A DNA stretch of 64,000 nucleotides from Aquatica leii (Eukaryota; Arthropoda; Insecta; Coleoptera; Lampyridae), in assembly GCA_035610365.1 (NCBI GenBank), contig CM069435.1, positions 11,335,123-11,399,122 of the forward strand. Direction: 5' to 3'. Under the pieces are notes generated by a model that saw only the letters and a program-made list of their open reading frames with translations, was not told the origin of the DNA and did not search any database. Shown here piece by piece: positions 1 through 11,990 of this stretch. How positions within the stretch are numbered: position 1 is the first letter of the stretch; the number at the start of each line of letters is the position of its first letter. Made by a program: the position numbers and the translations under genes.

Positions 1-2291
1 ACTAATTACACCTAATTTTTATACTTTTTCAAAATCACTGGTAATGATGATAAGATAAGCTAATGTCAAAAAGTTGTGATAAATGAAGTTTTAAGCACAA
101 GGTAACTAAAGCAGTACGAAAAAGTATTATTGCTTTTATAATTTCACCGTTTCTAAAACGGGGATAATGCCCATGATTGAATATGTAAAGCTTTCAAAAT
201 AAAGTGTAAAAACGACATTTAAAAGAAAAATGTATGAATGATTCACAACCATTTATCAAAAATACGTTTTCGTTATCTTATACCGCATTCGATTTGATCA
301 GTTCAGAAGTAACAGAGCACAAGTGAGTTATGTTTATGTGGCCATCAATTATTTCTCTATTTAAAAAAAAAACAAATTCGATACCCCTAACAAGTATTTT
401 ATTACAAAAAAAACTTTAATAGATAAATAAATATAAAAAACATTTTTTTACAAAAACAATTTAAATAATAAATGTACTGCGATAAAATTTCAGAAACTAA
501 ACTTATTTATACAATATCTCCGTAGAGACTGGATAAATTTAACGGAGATGTCCACAATGTTTCCAGCCAATACACATCAAAAGTTGGATCCGGCAGTGAA
601 CCCGGAATGGGCTTTTCAAACTGTGCCTTGATGCGAGGCGCTCAGGGAAGCAATTCAAAATCTAAGTTTGTTTTATGTTACCCGCCCTTTCAGCCCTGTT
701 CAAGTATTCTTTGGAAATAACTAAAACCATTGGATGTCCACAAACTCTTGTTGAATATTTCCGAAACTACTTAGTTACGACAATCGAGTGTATTTGGAAA
801 AATGCAACTTCTGCATTAGCAACATAGTGCATTATATATGTACATGTTACGCCTTTGTTGTTCGTACGTGCCAAATATATTCAGTAAATTCACAATGTAA
901 ATGTATTTTTTAAATTCAGCGAATAAACAAGTAGGCTAGTAACTTGGTTTATACTTAAATACAAATGACTAAAAACCCTATTTCAGCTTATTCACACAAA
1001 TGATACGAAACTACAAACAGATGGAAAATCTAAAAAAATCAGTACGTTAGGAACCGAAAACCCCCAATAAATATATTCACGCCGTTTGTATAAATTTAAA
1101 AAAAATAAAACAAACATTTCCATTTACAGCATTAAAAAATTCTTATTCTCAAACATAATTGAACGCAAAAGGTTTCGTTGTGTAAAAAAAACAATCGCAG
1201 CAATTAATCAGATCTGCTAACCACTGCAGTTTTAATTTCATCTCAACAGAGAAGGAAAGTTTGATAAACATCACTATGAACGAGTTCAGAAAAAAAGCAT
1301 TTTGAATGATACTTTAAACATTTGTAGTTTAGATTGTAATTTAATGACCACTCGATTCCCTATTGTCTGTATTATTTTACTTTTTATCTATTCATTTTGT
1401 CGATATCGTACAGGTTTTCAATTTTTTTCTTAACTTTTTGGCATAACTCCTGCATTTTTTTATACACCTTTTTAAACATTGCAAAATCGCGTTTTTACCA
1501 ATTTTTTTAAGCAATAGGAGAAGCTGGGGCAGCGAAAACCACAAATTAATTCGACAAATATAATTAATAGCAACGCTTAAAATGAGTATTAAAAACTTAC
1601 CCCAACGAAATTCTTTGTGACAAGTAGTAAAACGTTTACTACTTCTTATTGGTCTATACACGAGACGTATGTAGTATGTCAGCTTACATGTACGACGTTA
1701 TGTGCCTAAATGTAGCCTTGATTAAGTTCAAACAATTAAAGAAACTTAAATGGTGTAACGTCAGCCTACTCAAGACAGCTGCATTACAGCATGTTTTAAA
1801 TCTACGACTGAAAGTAAAATGATTTAGTATGATCTACAATTAATTGCTTGATAGTTACAAATTAAAATAAACGATAAATTCAAATTAAAAAATGCTTCAA
1901 GCTAGATAATTAGATTAGAAAATACAAATAAGGAATTTTTACAATACAATACGTCAAGAGAGTTTAGCATGAAGCTCGAGTCAAAAGTATGCGAGATCTA
2001 CAGGTGTGAACCATTGGCTCTAATAATACGGCTTCTAGAAGTTACTGAATAAGTATCACCATTTATGAAGAAAATTATGATTCCAGAAGATACCACTGGA
2101 AAAAACGTTTCGAAACCCCAGGAAACTTGTTAAAAGAACTTTAAACGTATTGAAAGCAACATTGCTGACGCCATCTTAAATTTACTTGCAAATTTAAAAA
2201 ATGGCTTAGTTCTACTAGTTTACTGAACAATGCGTAATAGTAATAACCAACGATAAAAATTAAATAAAAAGAAAAATTACTGACAATTTAA
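1..2291. other. AT-rich stretch without a recognised gene
   Basis: No open frame here shows a recognisable domain and codon structure is absent. The only hint of coding origin is at about 555-720, where a plus-strand reading (…VNPEWAFQ… ALREAIQN…) loosely recalls the RNase H junction of a Gypsy polyprotein. It is broken by stops and too short to call. The rest is A/T runs with no terminal repeats that I could pair. Confidence 0.6.
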
Positions 2292-2405
2292 CGAATAGCG
2301 TCTTAACACAAATTTGACTGTACACAGAGGTTTAAATTAGGTAAATGAAAATTCGTTTCATACGCGTTTACTAACAATGGAGTCCGCAAACCAAAAGCTG
2401 CGTAA
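2292..2405 (+). repeat. Repeat family R, copy 1
   Basis: This ~110-bp segment (from CGAATAGCGTCTTAACA to GGAGTCCGCAAACC) matches 4413-4560 in direct orientation and the reverse complement of about 46520-46680. Shared blocks are TAGCGTYTTAAC, AAATTTGACTG, ACAG-GGTTTAAA, GAAARTTCGTTT and GTGRAGTCCGCAAACC. I estimate identity at roughly 75-80% by eye. With copy 2 it flanks a 2-kb A-rich segment, so the pair may be terminal repeats of an old element. The family itself is not recognised. Confidence 0.65.
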
Positions 2406-4412
2406 ATCCCAACCCAGATGATGAAAAAAACTTACCGACGTGAGAAACACCAATATTAGAAAACCTACAGCACACAACTAAGTCATCCCAAGAGACAAAA
2501 GGTACTTCTACAAAGTGGACATCCTTCTCAACAGTCGCATAAAGCGGAGATACCTAATCAACAGAAAACGAGAAAAGAGTCCTCCTCAGAGAACACTCAA
2601 CGAATCCACGACGATAAAAGTAAGAAGTTTTGGCAGGCGCCAAAAACCATAAGCCCTAAAAACCAAATGGAATCTTAACACCAAACGATCAAGTCTTCTC
2701 TTAAAATTCCAAAAACTAAAAAATTTAAAAAGTAGAAATAAGAAATTCAAGTATACATCGAAAGTTGAATATGTATATGCGGAATCAAAAAGAGAAAAAT
2801 CTAGAAAAAGAACTATGTTAGTTGTGCCAAAAAGTCATCAACGGGCGGTATGAGATTCTTCCCACCAAAGCAAGCAAGCAAACTCTAAAGGTAAAAAAAA
2901 GAAAACCAACGAAAATATCTCAAAGAAAAATATTCTGATTACAAGTCGAGATAAGTCAAGTAATCAGTAATCCAAAAGTTACAATAATATAATCTAAAAA
3001 TTTAAACAATACTTGAGTGCACCAAACAAAGTAAAGTCTAACAAGCATAACCCAAAACCAAACGAAAAATGAGAAGTAAGAATAAATAAAAAAATTGCAC
3101 GTGCTAACTGCTAGTATTTGTTCATTGTCATGGAATGTCACCTAGAACCTAGAAGCCAATGAATAAATTAGAACATCTCAAGAGAAAAAGAAATCAACAA
3201 CATCAAAAAATCTCGACTAAGCGGAAGTACGTACGAGTACAAAAAACGACGTTGTAGTCTATCAAAGCAAGAGAAAAAAGTTTAGAAAAAGAAGAAAAAG
3301 AGATGGAGCAATGTTGCAGGGAACACTAAAGAGAAGAGCTACTAAAAGAAAAGAAAGTGTTTAAACCGCAAAAACAATAAAGTAGAAAAGAAATGCAAAG
3401 AAGTAAACCATAAAGAAATTAAAAAAAAGGACTAATACATAAAAAAACGGTAGAACCAAGAAGAAATAAATTGAAAGTTTGTAAGATAAAGATAGGAAAA
3501 GACGAAGAAAAATAAAACTTGTCAATGCCTAAATTGTTCTTCTGTCCGTGGAAGAAACAAAAAGAGAGACGGTGCCCAACCAACCAACTGCCAAAAAGGC
3601 AAACTTTCAGGAAGAACAAGAAGAATGCAGGTGATTAACCAATTAAAAAAAAGAAACAAAAATGAAAGACGGAGAAAGATAAGACTAGACGTAAGTGTCT
3701 GTTTCGTCCTTCTCTCTTCTTCTCTGATGCCCAATCAACACCATAGTGAAAAACAAAAGAAAGGAAAGAGAGAAGCTATTATAGTTAGTTAGAACGAATG
3801 TCTACAAATTGCTGTCCCGAAAATTTATTGCAAGGCTTAAATGCCGACAAGCGGAATAAGAAACCCAAAAAAAGAAAAACTAATAGCAAAGTGAGGGTCC
3901 TAATAGTAACTTACCAAACTCAAAATAGCGGACTAAGCGGATGTAACTATATATATATACAGGAAAGTAGTCTGTCCTGAAGAAAGATGGTTAACAATTG
4001 ATACAAAAAAAAATACTCAAAACTTAAGCAAAGAAGAATATCAACGCAACAAAATGGAAGAATCAATCAACCAAGAAAATACTGCCAACATAGTTAAAGA
4101 ACCAAGTCACAAAATCGAAAGACGAGAACCAAAAGAATAGCCAATAGTCAGAATCCGATTGCCAAAAATGAATTAGCATTTACCACGTTTGCGACATCGA
4201 TGAAAGAGAAGAGAACGATTAGAAATAAAAGACAAACCACTATTAAAAATTTGCAGACGAGTAGAGTTAGAAGAAACAGAAGTAGCCTCCGCATCTCTAG
4301 AACGAATAGAACTCGTAGATACGTTCGCAGAAGTTACAGTCTTGTTGTTGTTCCAACATACGCACTTTCTACGGTACACACATAGGATAGTAACGAATGT
4401 ATTCGGCTACTT
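2406..4412. other. Adenine/purine-rich tract between two R repeats
   Basis: About 2 kb in which the plus strand is dominated by A and AG-rich runs (for example 3270-3470 and 3630-3700), unlike its flanks, which are balanced A and T. Short open frames on either strand are low-complexity and show no domain. Bounded by direct repeats at 2292-2405 and 4413-4620, it could be the decayed interior of a non-autonomous LTR-like element, whose coding strand is often A-rich. That is inference. No primer site or polypurine tract was identified with confidence. Confidence 0.4.
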
Positions 4413-4620
4413 TCGATAGCGTTTTAACAAAAATTTGACTACTTACAGCGGTTTAAAGTAAGAAAGTGAAAGTTCGTTTTGTTCCCTCTTTCTCCTTTCG
4501 TAAATGTCAAATATAATTAAACATTTACAAACAGTGAAGTCCGCAAACCAATCGCGGCGTGAACTTTAATTAGAATTAGTACTTATAGAAAATGCATAAA
4601 TAATGACATGTAACAAAAGG
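4413..4620 (+). repeat. Repeat family R, copy 2
   Basis: Second plus-strand copy. It extends further 3' than copy 1: the block GAACTTTAATTAGAATTA…AATGACATGTAA also occurs, reverse-complemented, in copy 3 near 46500. The extra 3' homology shows the family unit is at least ~200 bp. Confidence 0.65.
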
Positions 4621-4860
4621 TATATACACGGAGTCAAATTTGAATATATGTTTTTACATGTAAGTCAATAATAACGAAAAGTGGCCCAGTCGAAGTGAGT
4701 GTTCCAAAATGATTAACCATTGATCCCAACGTTTTGCTCTTGAAATGTCTGAAATTGATTTGAAGGGCGGAAGAGGGAGAAATCCTTGTCGGTAACCTGA
4801 CAATTACGGCAACAGCAAGTTTTTGACGATATACTGGTTTAGATATGTTTGACTTTGACA

Positions 4861-5050
4861 CTTCTTGTTAACGTGGTTTAGTCTACATTGGTGAAACTGA
4901 TCGTTCCGTTATCATAAGGACTTTAGAACATAATCGTTGTACAAAAAAAAGACAAATTTCTAAGTCTGCGGTTGCTGTACAGTTATTTAGATATGTTTGG
5001 GTAACAAAGGACCACTAAAATCATGACAAACAAAACGTGGTACGCATTAC
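4861..5050 (+). pseudogene. Penelope-like element tail (GIY-YIG fragment)
   Basis: The plus strand reads RGLVYIGETDRSVIIRTLEHN followed by KSAVAVQLF-like residues. This is the GIY-YIG endonuclease signature that ends the single protein of many Penelope-like retroelements (usual form: VYIGETGRS…EH…KSALAEH). A stop codon lies just before RGL and nothing upstream continues the reverse transcriptase, so this is a fragment. The same stretch, more complete, recurs at about 9390-9545, which shows a shared family. Between 4634 and 4861 I see no gene. Confidence 0.75.
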
Positions 5051-5369
5051 CCCAAAAAATGCTCATTTAGAACATAAATTGTTTCTAGATGAGAAATTAT
5101 ATTAGAAAGCAAGATGAACCGTAATGAAATCAAGAAGATGATAATGCCACAATTTAGCAATACATATGAGGTGTGTAAATTAAGCAACGAGACTGGCTAC
5201 GTAGCGCTGGCGATACTTGGAACGCGAGATTTGGAAGGAGGGCAGGTGAATATGTGACACGCCTTCAGTACGAGTTTTAACTCGCTAAAGTCATTCGATT
5301 GTCCGTAATGTTTTTTTCGTAAAACAGTTCTTTTCTAGTGCATTCTAAAAATGAGTGACATCAATTTCG

Positions 5370-6045
5370 AGTAACGGTGTGCTATTAGGTTTTGCTGCAG
5401 ACTTCGGCACAGTGCAATGGAAAATTTTGCAAAACTTCAACAGTCTACGGAGACAGTGTCTTGTCAAGAGCACAGGTTCTTCAGTGGTTTTAGAAACTTT
5501 CAGAAGAAAGAGAGTCTATTCAAGATGAACCATGAACCAAGCGCCAGAGCAAGGAGTAGCATACTTTAACCTCTCCAAGGCCCAAGCAAGCAAAAATGAG
5601 CAAGTCAAAGGTCAAATGCATGCTGATTTGTTTTTCGATAGCCAGAAAATCGGCCATAAAGAGTTTGTGCCTCAAGACCAAACGGTCAATCAACACTTTT
5701 ACTGAGAGGTTCTTAAAAAACTTCAAAAAAGGATGCGCCTTGTCATACATCAATGTTATTAAACGAGTTTTTGACCAGTAAAAATATTCCTGTCGCTCTT
5801 CAGTCTCCTTATTCGCCTAGCTTGAGTCCTTTTTACTCTTTCCTCTTCCCAAGATTAAAGAATCACTAAAGGAACTCATTTTGGGACACGCAAAAACATT
5901 CAAACGGCTGTAGCCGACCAGTAGAAGGCTATTTCAGTATCCGAGTTTCAACACTGCTATGAGTATTAAAGGAACCGTCTTCAGCGGCGTGCAGTTTCCC
6001 AGAACAGTTATTTTGAAGGAGACAATATTAAATTGTAATTCTATT
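5370..6045 (+). pseudogene. mariner-type transposase, internally deleted
   Basis: Fragments in changing frames give, in order: an N-terminal helix-turn-helix part (KTSTVYGDSVLSRAQVLQWF, resembling YGDDCLSRAQ…EWF of mariner proteins); then directly a catalytic-domain part (KRQSKE-H.., VKCMLICFFDSQKIGHKEFV); then the C-terminus around 5780-6035 (NIPVALQSPYSPSLSPCDFF in one frame, FQHCYE, and a tail resembling RLQRCVA…YFEGDNI). The Y/H-SP-S-L-SP-D block near 5795-5830 is the hallmark containing the third catalytic acid. The N-terminal part runs straight into the catalytic part (ESIQDEP to TKRQ), so the linker and first catalytic Asp region are deleted. Several stops and frameshifts: dead copy. 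Confidence 0.8.
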
Positions 6046-6084
6046 CGAATAAAAAATTTAAAAAACCAGTCTCATTACTTAATT

Positions 6085-6960
6085 TACGCACCTCGTAACG
6101 AAACTTCAAACCAAGAAGCTTCTAGAAAATTCAAAATACCAAAAACACGTATTCTGAGATCATTGAAACAAAAACAAGAAAACGTAGTGGGCCCATTGCT
6201 GCTCGTGTAGACTAACTAACCATTTACTAAAAATGCAGATTTATGGTTTTACACCGCTTGTTGTGAGACGCACAGCTTTTGGTCTTGCTGAAAAACATCC
6301 TTTCAATATATTAATAAAATGCCAGGTGTAGACTGACTACAAGGTGTTCTATCAGAAAACCTGAAGCTGAACTAGCTTTAATAGAGCAGCAAGTTTTAAT
6401 AAAGAACAAGTTTCTACTTTTTTTCCTTTTAACAATAAACTTTAGCAAAATATAACTTCAGCGCTGGGAACATATATAAGTACGACTAGACTGGCAATAG
6501 TACCGCACAAAAACCTACTAACATCATATCAAAAAAAAAAACCAGTAAGAGGAATACTAAACCCAGAAAGAGGGTCGAATATTATCGTTGTTTGTCCATT
6601 TTCGGTCGCTAGAAACTACATTCATCTATTTTATTTGTTGCCTGGAAAACGACTTGCTCCATCTGTAAATCTAAGTGGAACAGCATTTCAGAAAGTTCCT
6701 ACAATAGACAAAACTGTTAAAGGGTTTGTCCTTAACTCTTCATAAAACCAAGTCGGCTGTAAATAATGAAACAACCACAGCTTCAACTTTAGAAATTATT
6801 AATTTTAACAATCCGAGACTTGGTTCGTCCAGTACTGTAGTAAACGAGGAGAAGGGTAGATTAGATGCGAAGTGTGAACTATGTGCGTGAGCAAAAGAAA
6901 ATGATGATTTCTTCATATGTGACACGTTTATTGGTATCACCGATAATGTTATCAGCCGAG
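6085..6960 (+). pseudogene. pogo/Tigger-type transposase, degenerate
   Basis: Plus-strand readings match the pogo-like order. The first helix-turn-helix is at about 6115-6205 (EASRKFKIPKTRILRSLKQK). The CENP-B-like second domain is at about 6255-6430 (VRRTAFGLAEKHPFN, then GVD…PE, SFNKEQVSTFF). A DDE part at about 6500-6690 reads SYQKKKPVRGILNPERGSN, then IIVVCPFSVA and LPGKRLAPSVNLSG, like TSAERG…TVVCA…P-KRM in intact relatives. A Cys-containing tail at 6860-6930 (AKCELC) may be its C-terminus. Stops and frame changes interrupt it throughout. It directly follows the mariner fossil and is cut off on its 3' side by a family F repeat at 6963. Confidence 0.75.
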
Positions 6961-6962
6961 TA

Positions 6963-7175
6963 ACACCGTTTATAGTAATCATACTTTCGGTTTATGTTAA
7001 TAATTTTCTCTTCAGCCTTTCTTCTATACATGAACACAATAATCTATTTTGCATACATTTTTTAGCACAATACGTTTTCTTTATAGTGAAAAATGTTATT
7101 ATTGAACCCTAAAAATATCTGAAATACGTTATATTAAACAAATACTAACTTTAAAATCATTAGTATTTCGCCATA
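6963..7175 (+). repeat. Repeat family F, copy 1 (5' part)
   Basis: Starts with ACACCGTTTATAGTAATCAT and continues with TTTCGGTTTATGTTAATAATTTT, then GAAAAATGTTATTATTGAACCCTAAAAATA. Copies at 26442-27135 (+) and 23505-24125 (-) begin at the same base position while upstream sequence differs, so the left edge is a real element end. This copy is recognisable for only about 210 bp. Confidence 0.65.
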
Positions 7176-7314
7176 TTTATAAACCATAAAGAAAATAATC
7201 GAACAGTTCGTTATGTTGAATGCCTAGCAAGACAAACTTAAGAAATGTTTCAAACAGCAAAGAAAAAATAAATGATCAATATATTAACAGTATAATTAAA
7301 GTTAGAACGTTTTC

Positions 7315-8475
7315 CTGGTTTGAACCCTATTGTAACCGACGTTGCCAACATTTGGCAAAGCGTGAAAGAAATCGAAAAGCGATAATCTAAAAAAAATCAA
7401 TACCAAGCCAGATTGTAAATTCCATAGAAGTATGAAATCAGGCCAATATAAGGTTTGATAGAAGCCCGACCCGACCGAATTCTAAAAACATTGTAATCGG
7501 CCTGAATTAATTTATGACCCAGCTCGAAATTACGTATGATCAAGTTACGTTTTTACCTGCCAATAACCTGCGATCCGAGTTTTAGCTCGTCAAAATACCA
7601 GCATTGATTTTTTTGGGTTAGTCCGATTTTTGACCGTGAACCCGGCCCGGCCTGTAGACGGAAAGATATATACTCCCTGCCCAATTTTTTTCTCTTCAAA
7701 CCGGTCTTCGGGCCGAGCCATCCCTACATAGAAGTTACTAAAGGAAGTATCATCGCGGTGAGATGAGCTCAACTCTGATTTGGTTACGTTTAAAAAAGGG
7801 CGTGTCTTCGATAAATTAGTAACAACCGTAAACCAAGGAGAGGATAGTTCAAAATCGTTGTCACGATTGAAGTTATTGAGGTGTTTAAAGATTCCTATGC
7901 TATCTCAGACTCTGAAATACGTCTGATGGCAGAACGACCAGTTTCACCGATGTAGACTAAATCACATCAACAAGAACATCGGTATACACCTTGACATAAA
8001 AGTGTAGAAAGTGTTTCTTTTTGGAAAAAAAGGAATCTGCAAAAAACTACCTGTCGAGTTGAATATGGATTTAATACAATTCTTTGAGAAGAGTGTTAAC
8101 CTATAAATTCGAAGATTGTTGAACAAAAACTTGTTTAGCTTGTAAGTAGGAGATTGGATAGTACTAACAATAGGTCTAAAAGGTGTACATTGTTCGTCAA
8201 GGCCGTATAGACAAGTTGGTTTAGAAACTGAAGGTGTAAGTCAACGTTTGGTTTTAAGAAGTAGATTAGAAGATCTGATGATTCCGCTGACCTCGCGTTC
8301 AATCTTCAAACTGGGATTTTGAGTTTAAGAAATAGGTATCCTCTGACATAATAGTATATATTTTATCAACGTAATCAGTTTTATTCAAAATAACATCAAC
8401 GTTGCCTTTGTCGGCTCGGCTTTCCTGCAAACACTTTTCAAATCCTCTAACTTAGAAATGTTGGATTTAAGAACT
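7315..8475 (-). pseudogene. Penelope-like retroelement, reverse transcriptase and GIY-YIG fragments
   Basis: Reading the minus strand from 8475 downward gives the Penelope N-terminal motif SRADKGNVDVILNKTDYVDK (about 8330-8420). Next is RT motif PFRPIVSTIQSPTYKLNKFL (about 8140-8205; preceded by LYGLDEQ). Then GVYRCSC-CDLVYIGETGRSA (about 7920-7985), the GIY-YIG nuclease. A 3' untranslated match to other Penelope copies (GTAACCGACGTTGCCAAC) is at about 7330. The catalytic YADD region between RT motif 3 and GIY-YIG is missing and there are stops and frameshifts. The segment 7440-7740 within it belongs to another repeat. Confidence 0.8.
7440..7740 (+). repeat. Repeat family E, copy 1
   Basis: Contains CCCGACCCGACC and a block ACCTGCGATCCGAGTTTTAGCTCG that recurs as CTTACGATCCGAGTTTTGGTTAGCTCG at about 40305-40330, with further loose similarity on both sides (AAACCGGTC/AAACCGGTTCG). 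It interrupts the 3' part of the minus-strand Penelope remnant. No coding content seen; class unknown. Confidence 0.4.
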
Positions 8476-8579
8476 TGATTTTAAGTTTGAATATTAATGA
8501 TAAGTTTAACTTTATTTGTTGCATAAGCTTACAAATTGGTTCGTGCTTCCGCTATTTACAATTTCTACCTTCTACATTC

Positions 8580-9222
8580 TATTTACTTTTTTTTTAAATA
8601 CATTTCATTATCCCTTCTCTCCTCTTAACTTTTCCCCCTTCTCCATATTTCTTTCATTCACAACGCTCCATTTCCTTTTTCGTCTAAAATTTCGTCTATT
8701 TTCATAAACTCTTCTATTAATTCACTGCATTTATATCTCATGTGGTTAAGGTCCTCCATCTCCTCTCCACATAGTCTGCACATCTTTTCTTCTTTTTTCC
8801 AGTATTTGTTATCTAACTCCTCGTTTCCACATCTGAACCGTGATATCATTTTTTTCTTTTTGTTGCTTTTATTCTCTATATCCTTTAATACCCCTTCACC
8901 CTTGATATCCTTATAGTTCCTATTGTATCTGCCCTCTTTTATCCTTGTCCATCTTTCTCTCTACCACTATCCCTCCTGTCTGTTGTCCTCTCATTGTCTC
9001 CTCCAGATCCCCTGTATATATTGCAAACCGGCTTGGGCTCAGTAGGCATCCCTGTCTCAACCCTCTCTTTGTAATGAATTTCTCGCTTTCTTTTCCATTC
9101 ACTTTGACCCTGCTCCTCGTTTCTTCGTAGATTTCCTCTATTCTTTCTATTAATCTTTCATTGATTTTTTTTCTCTTCATGTATTCCCACAGTTTTTCCT
9201 TGTTCACTTTGTCAAAATATTA
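8580..9222 (-). pseudogene. LINE fragment: reverse transcriptase palm joined to C-terminal zinc-binding tail
   Basis: The minus strand reads FDKVNKEKLWEYMKRKKIN, then RVKVNGKESEKF and RGLRQGCLLSPSRFAIYTGD (9020-9075), the RT motif 4 (RG-RQGCLLSP) of non-LTR retrotransposons. A gap follows, then MISRFRCGNEE…KYWKKEEKMCRLCGEEMEDLNHM (about 8735-8850), the C-terminal CCHC-like tail seen in LINE ORF2 proteins of insects. The YADD block and thumb between them are deleted, and one frame break is visible. The 3' end runs out in an A-rich minus-strand tail near 8580. Clade not assigned. It sits between an inverted pair of Penelope fragments. Confidence 0.75.
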
Positions 9223-9229
9223 ATGAGGT

Positions 9230-9800
9230 CTGAGATGTGGCAGGGAAGACGTTTAATAGAAGACTCAACAGCACATAAAATGTCTTCTTTAGAAATACGT
9301 TTGGGAGCAACAGCAAAATTCAAACCCTCGAATAGCACCGATTCCTGTTCTAAAGTAAGGGTCAAACTAGGTAGATTGAACCCACTTTTATCTCAAGGTG
9401 TATACCAAATTCCTTGTTAACGTGGTTTAGTCTACATCGGTGAAACTAATCGTTCTGTCATCATAAGTACTTCAGAACATAATCGTTGTATAAAGAAAAG
9501 ACATATTTCTAAGTTTGCGGTTGTTGTACAGTTATTGTGAAATCACCACTCGTTTTTAATAAGAAAGTCCGAAAAAACCTAGAAATCACCAAACACCTCA
9601 ATAGCTTCAATCTGGATTGCTTCACAAATTGACTACCAAGTAATTCTTTGTTAGATTATCGTTTACTTCTTTAAAGTGGGCAAAACGTTGGCAACTTCAG
9701 CTACAACATCAACACGGTCCAAACCCAGAAGACGTTCTTAACTTGTATAGACTGCAGCTGTAGAAACCTTCGCGATGACACTATAATTGAATTTTATTAA
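9230..9800 (+). pseudogene. Penelope-like element 3' end
   Basis: Plus strand: LNPLLSQGVYQIPC, stop, RGLVYIGETNRSVIISTSEHN, then KSAVVVQLL-like and EITKHLNSFNLD. That is the GIY-YIG nuclease followed by the usual C-terminal helix (EI-KH-NNFN). The 3' untranslated part, about 9680-9800 (AACGTTGGCAACTTCAGC, CGGTCCAAACCCAGAAGACG, TAGAAACCTTCGCGATGAC), is shared with the tiny insertion at 38426-38581 and, reversed, with 7330. Compared with 4861-5050 the nuclease is the same family but more complete. Stops make it non-functional. Confidence 0.8.
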
Positions 9801-11990
9801 TATGATGAAAACAGTTTCCTACGCTCAGGTAAAAAAACGCGCCACTCTGTTGTTATCAACTGTATAAAAAAACATGCACAGACTAGTTTCGATATCTCTA
9901 AACAAACAGTAAAAACAAAAATATATAAACAAACAATTGTGCCCTTATATCAAAATAGAGTGTTCTTATAGTGATGAAATGAAAAATCTATGCTTCAAAA
10001 GTGTTTTAAATGCTTCAGCTTTAAATTACTATTGCGTAGTTACTTTGCAAACGCCTATACGTTTACAGTGCAGAGTGAAATTCAAATTTTTACTAAACAA
10101 ACCCTTGGGAATCATTTAACATACTCAACGGTAGCAAAATGTAATAATCGAAGGATCTTTTAATTTACCATATCTAAAAATATTCTTTGTGTACATTTTC
10201 AACGTTTCTTTATTAGTTGTTGCATGCCACCACTACTGCACAATAGTTTTAGAATAACACAAAATACATTTACCAAATACTGAATCACAACTGTAAAATA
10301 AACATGAAAAGCTTTCTTAAATTTTATTTAATAATTCAGTACATTTTACGGAAAGAAATAGATGAAGTACACCAGATTGAGGTCCTTAAAAAACAACAAT
10401 AATTACCATAAAATAATATACAGAGTTTTAGCGTTGTATTTTAATACTTTAAACGTAAACATATTCAATTTATTCTAAAATTAATAAAAAACATCAATAG
10501 TTGATCGCCCTTAACAAAAAACTATTTGCGTAGGACTAAAAAACATGTTATAAAATAACTTAAATATTTATAAAAGTTAAAAAAACACATTTTAAAATAT
10601 ACTGTAATAAAAGTATGTTTAAAATTTCGAAACTTTTAACAAATTATTAAAAAAAAAGTTAAAAAAAAATTATACAAAAAAACACACATAAGTTTTATTT
10701 GGAAAAAGAAAACAATAGTTAGATTTATTTGAAAATAGAAAAATGAGTGCACAATCTACATCTACATATCAAACACGCAATATCAAAAATTTTTTAGATC
10801 TATGAAAGCTGCGTTCGTGTCACATGCACATTTTAAAACTGTAAGTACATTTTTATTATTTCTGCATATCATTACATAAGGTATAATAAAGTTTCTTTAA
10901 CGTTCTCTAAACAAGCTTAACTACTTAAAACAGCAAACATACACAAACACTAATGAGTTTTTATTATATGCTGAATGTATAATTTTCATCAAGAAAAACC
11001 CGGAAAAGGGAACGTCACATAAGCCCGTCTAAGATAATAAAAATTGTAATAAAACGAAAAGCAAACCGCGAAAAGATTTCACGTATATACGTGCTTATAT
11101 GTGTTTTCATTTAAATATTCGAAATCGCACTTAACGTAATTCGCAATAAACTGCCCCTCGGGAATAAACTGTACATAGAAAACCCTCGCAATATTCCAAT
11201 TACTATAAATAATAAACTCGAAAGGAAGTTAAGGCGTAAGTACACTAGAAACTTTTCCTCTACTATGAAAGAATCATCAAAATTTATAATTCAAGCACTT
11301 GAAGTAACTAATTAAACTCTAATAACAAAATCAACTTCGAATTTTCTTAATTTGTTAAATAATCAAATGTCGGAAAGGAATGGATACGAGAACCGGTAAT
11401 TAAAGTTCACTATGAATGTCGTAGAGTATAAATTTAATCAGAAAAGTTGAAGTTTCATTCTTAAAATGGGAACAAATTTGTATGTAGAAGTGAGGTTCTT
11501 GACCTAACGAGTCGTAAGAAATTTAACAATCAGCTTAATTATACGCAAAAGTTTTTGATGTTTTTTTATATCAAATTACACACATAATTGGGAAAAATAA
11601 ATTCCAATTATAATAAAAAAATGTACTGATGATGCATAATTCAAATAAAAAAAAGACCCATGCGTATGAAGTATAATAAGCAAAGTAGAATAATGAGTAT
11701 TTGCTTCAGAGATTTTAAAGATTAACATATGCGAACATATGTATGTACACATTCTATCCCAATATTGAAATTGTTATCATGTACAGCGTAACTAAAATAC
11801 CAGTTCTTCCAAAACAGAACTAAAGTTCAATCTGTTTTTAAAGATTAAAAAAAGTATACATTGCTAAAAAATGCCATTAAAAAAAAAATTAATATACCTA
11901 ACAAGTGAAACGAAACAGGCTTTGCTGTAAATTTATTCTTTATGATCGCCTAAGAGCGTTGAGAGAGCTTGTTACAATTTTCCATTCGAG
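9801..11990. other. AT-rich stretch without recognised gene
   Basis: No domain, terminal repeat or RNA gene recognised. Long A/T runs (10560-10740) and small open frames without codon signature. Confidence 0.55.

Noticed and set aside
555..720. Possible Gypsy RNase H-region fragment
   Set aside because: Only a loose resemblance (EWAFQ…ALREAIQN), with stops and no second motif; too weak to list as a pseudogene.
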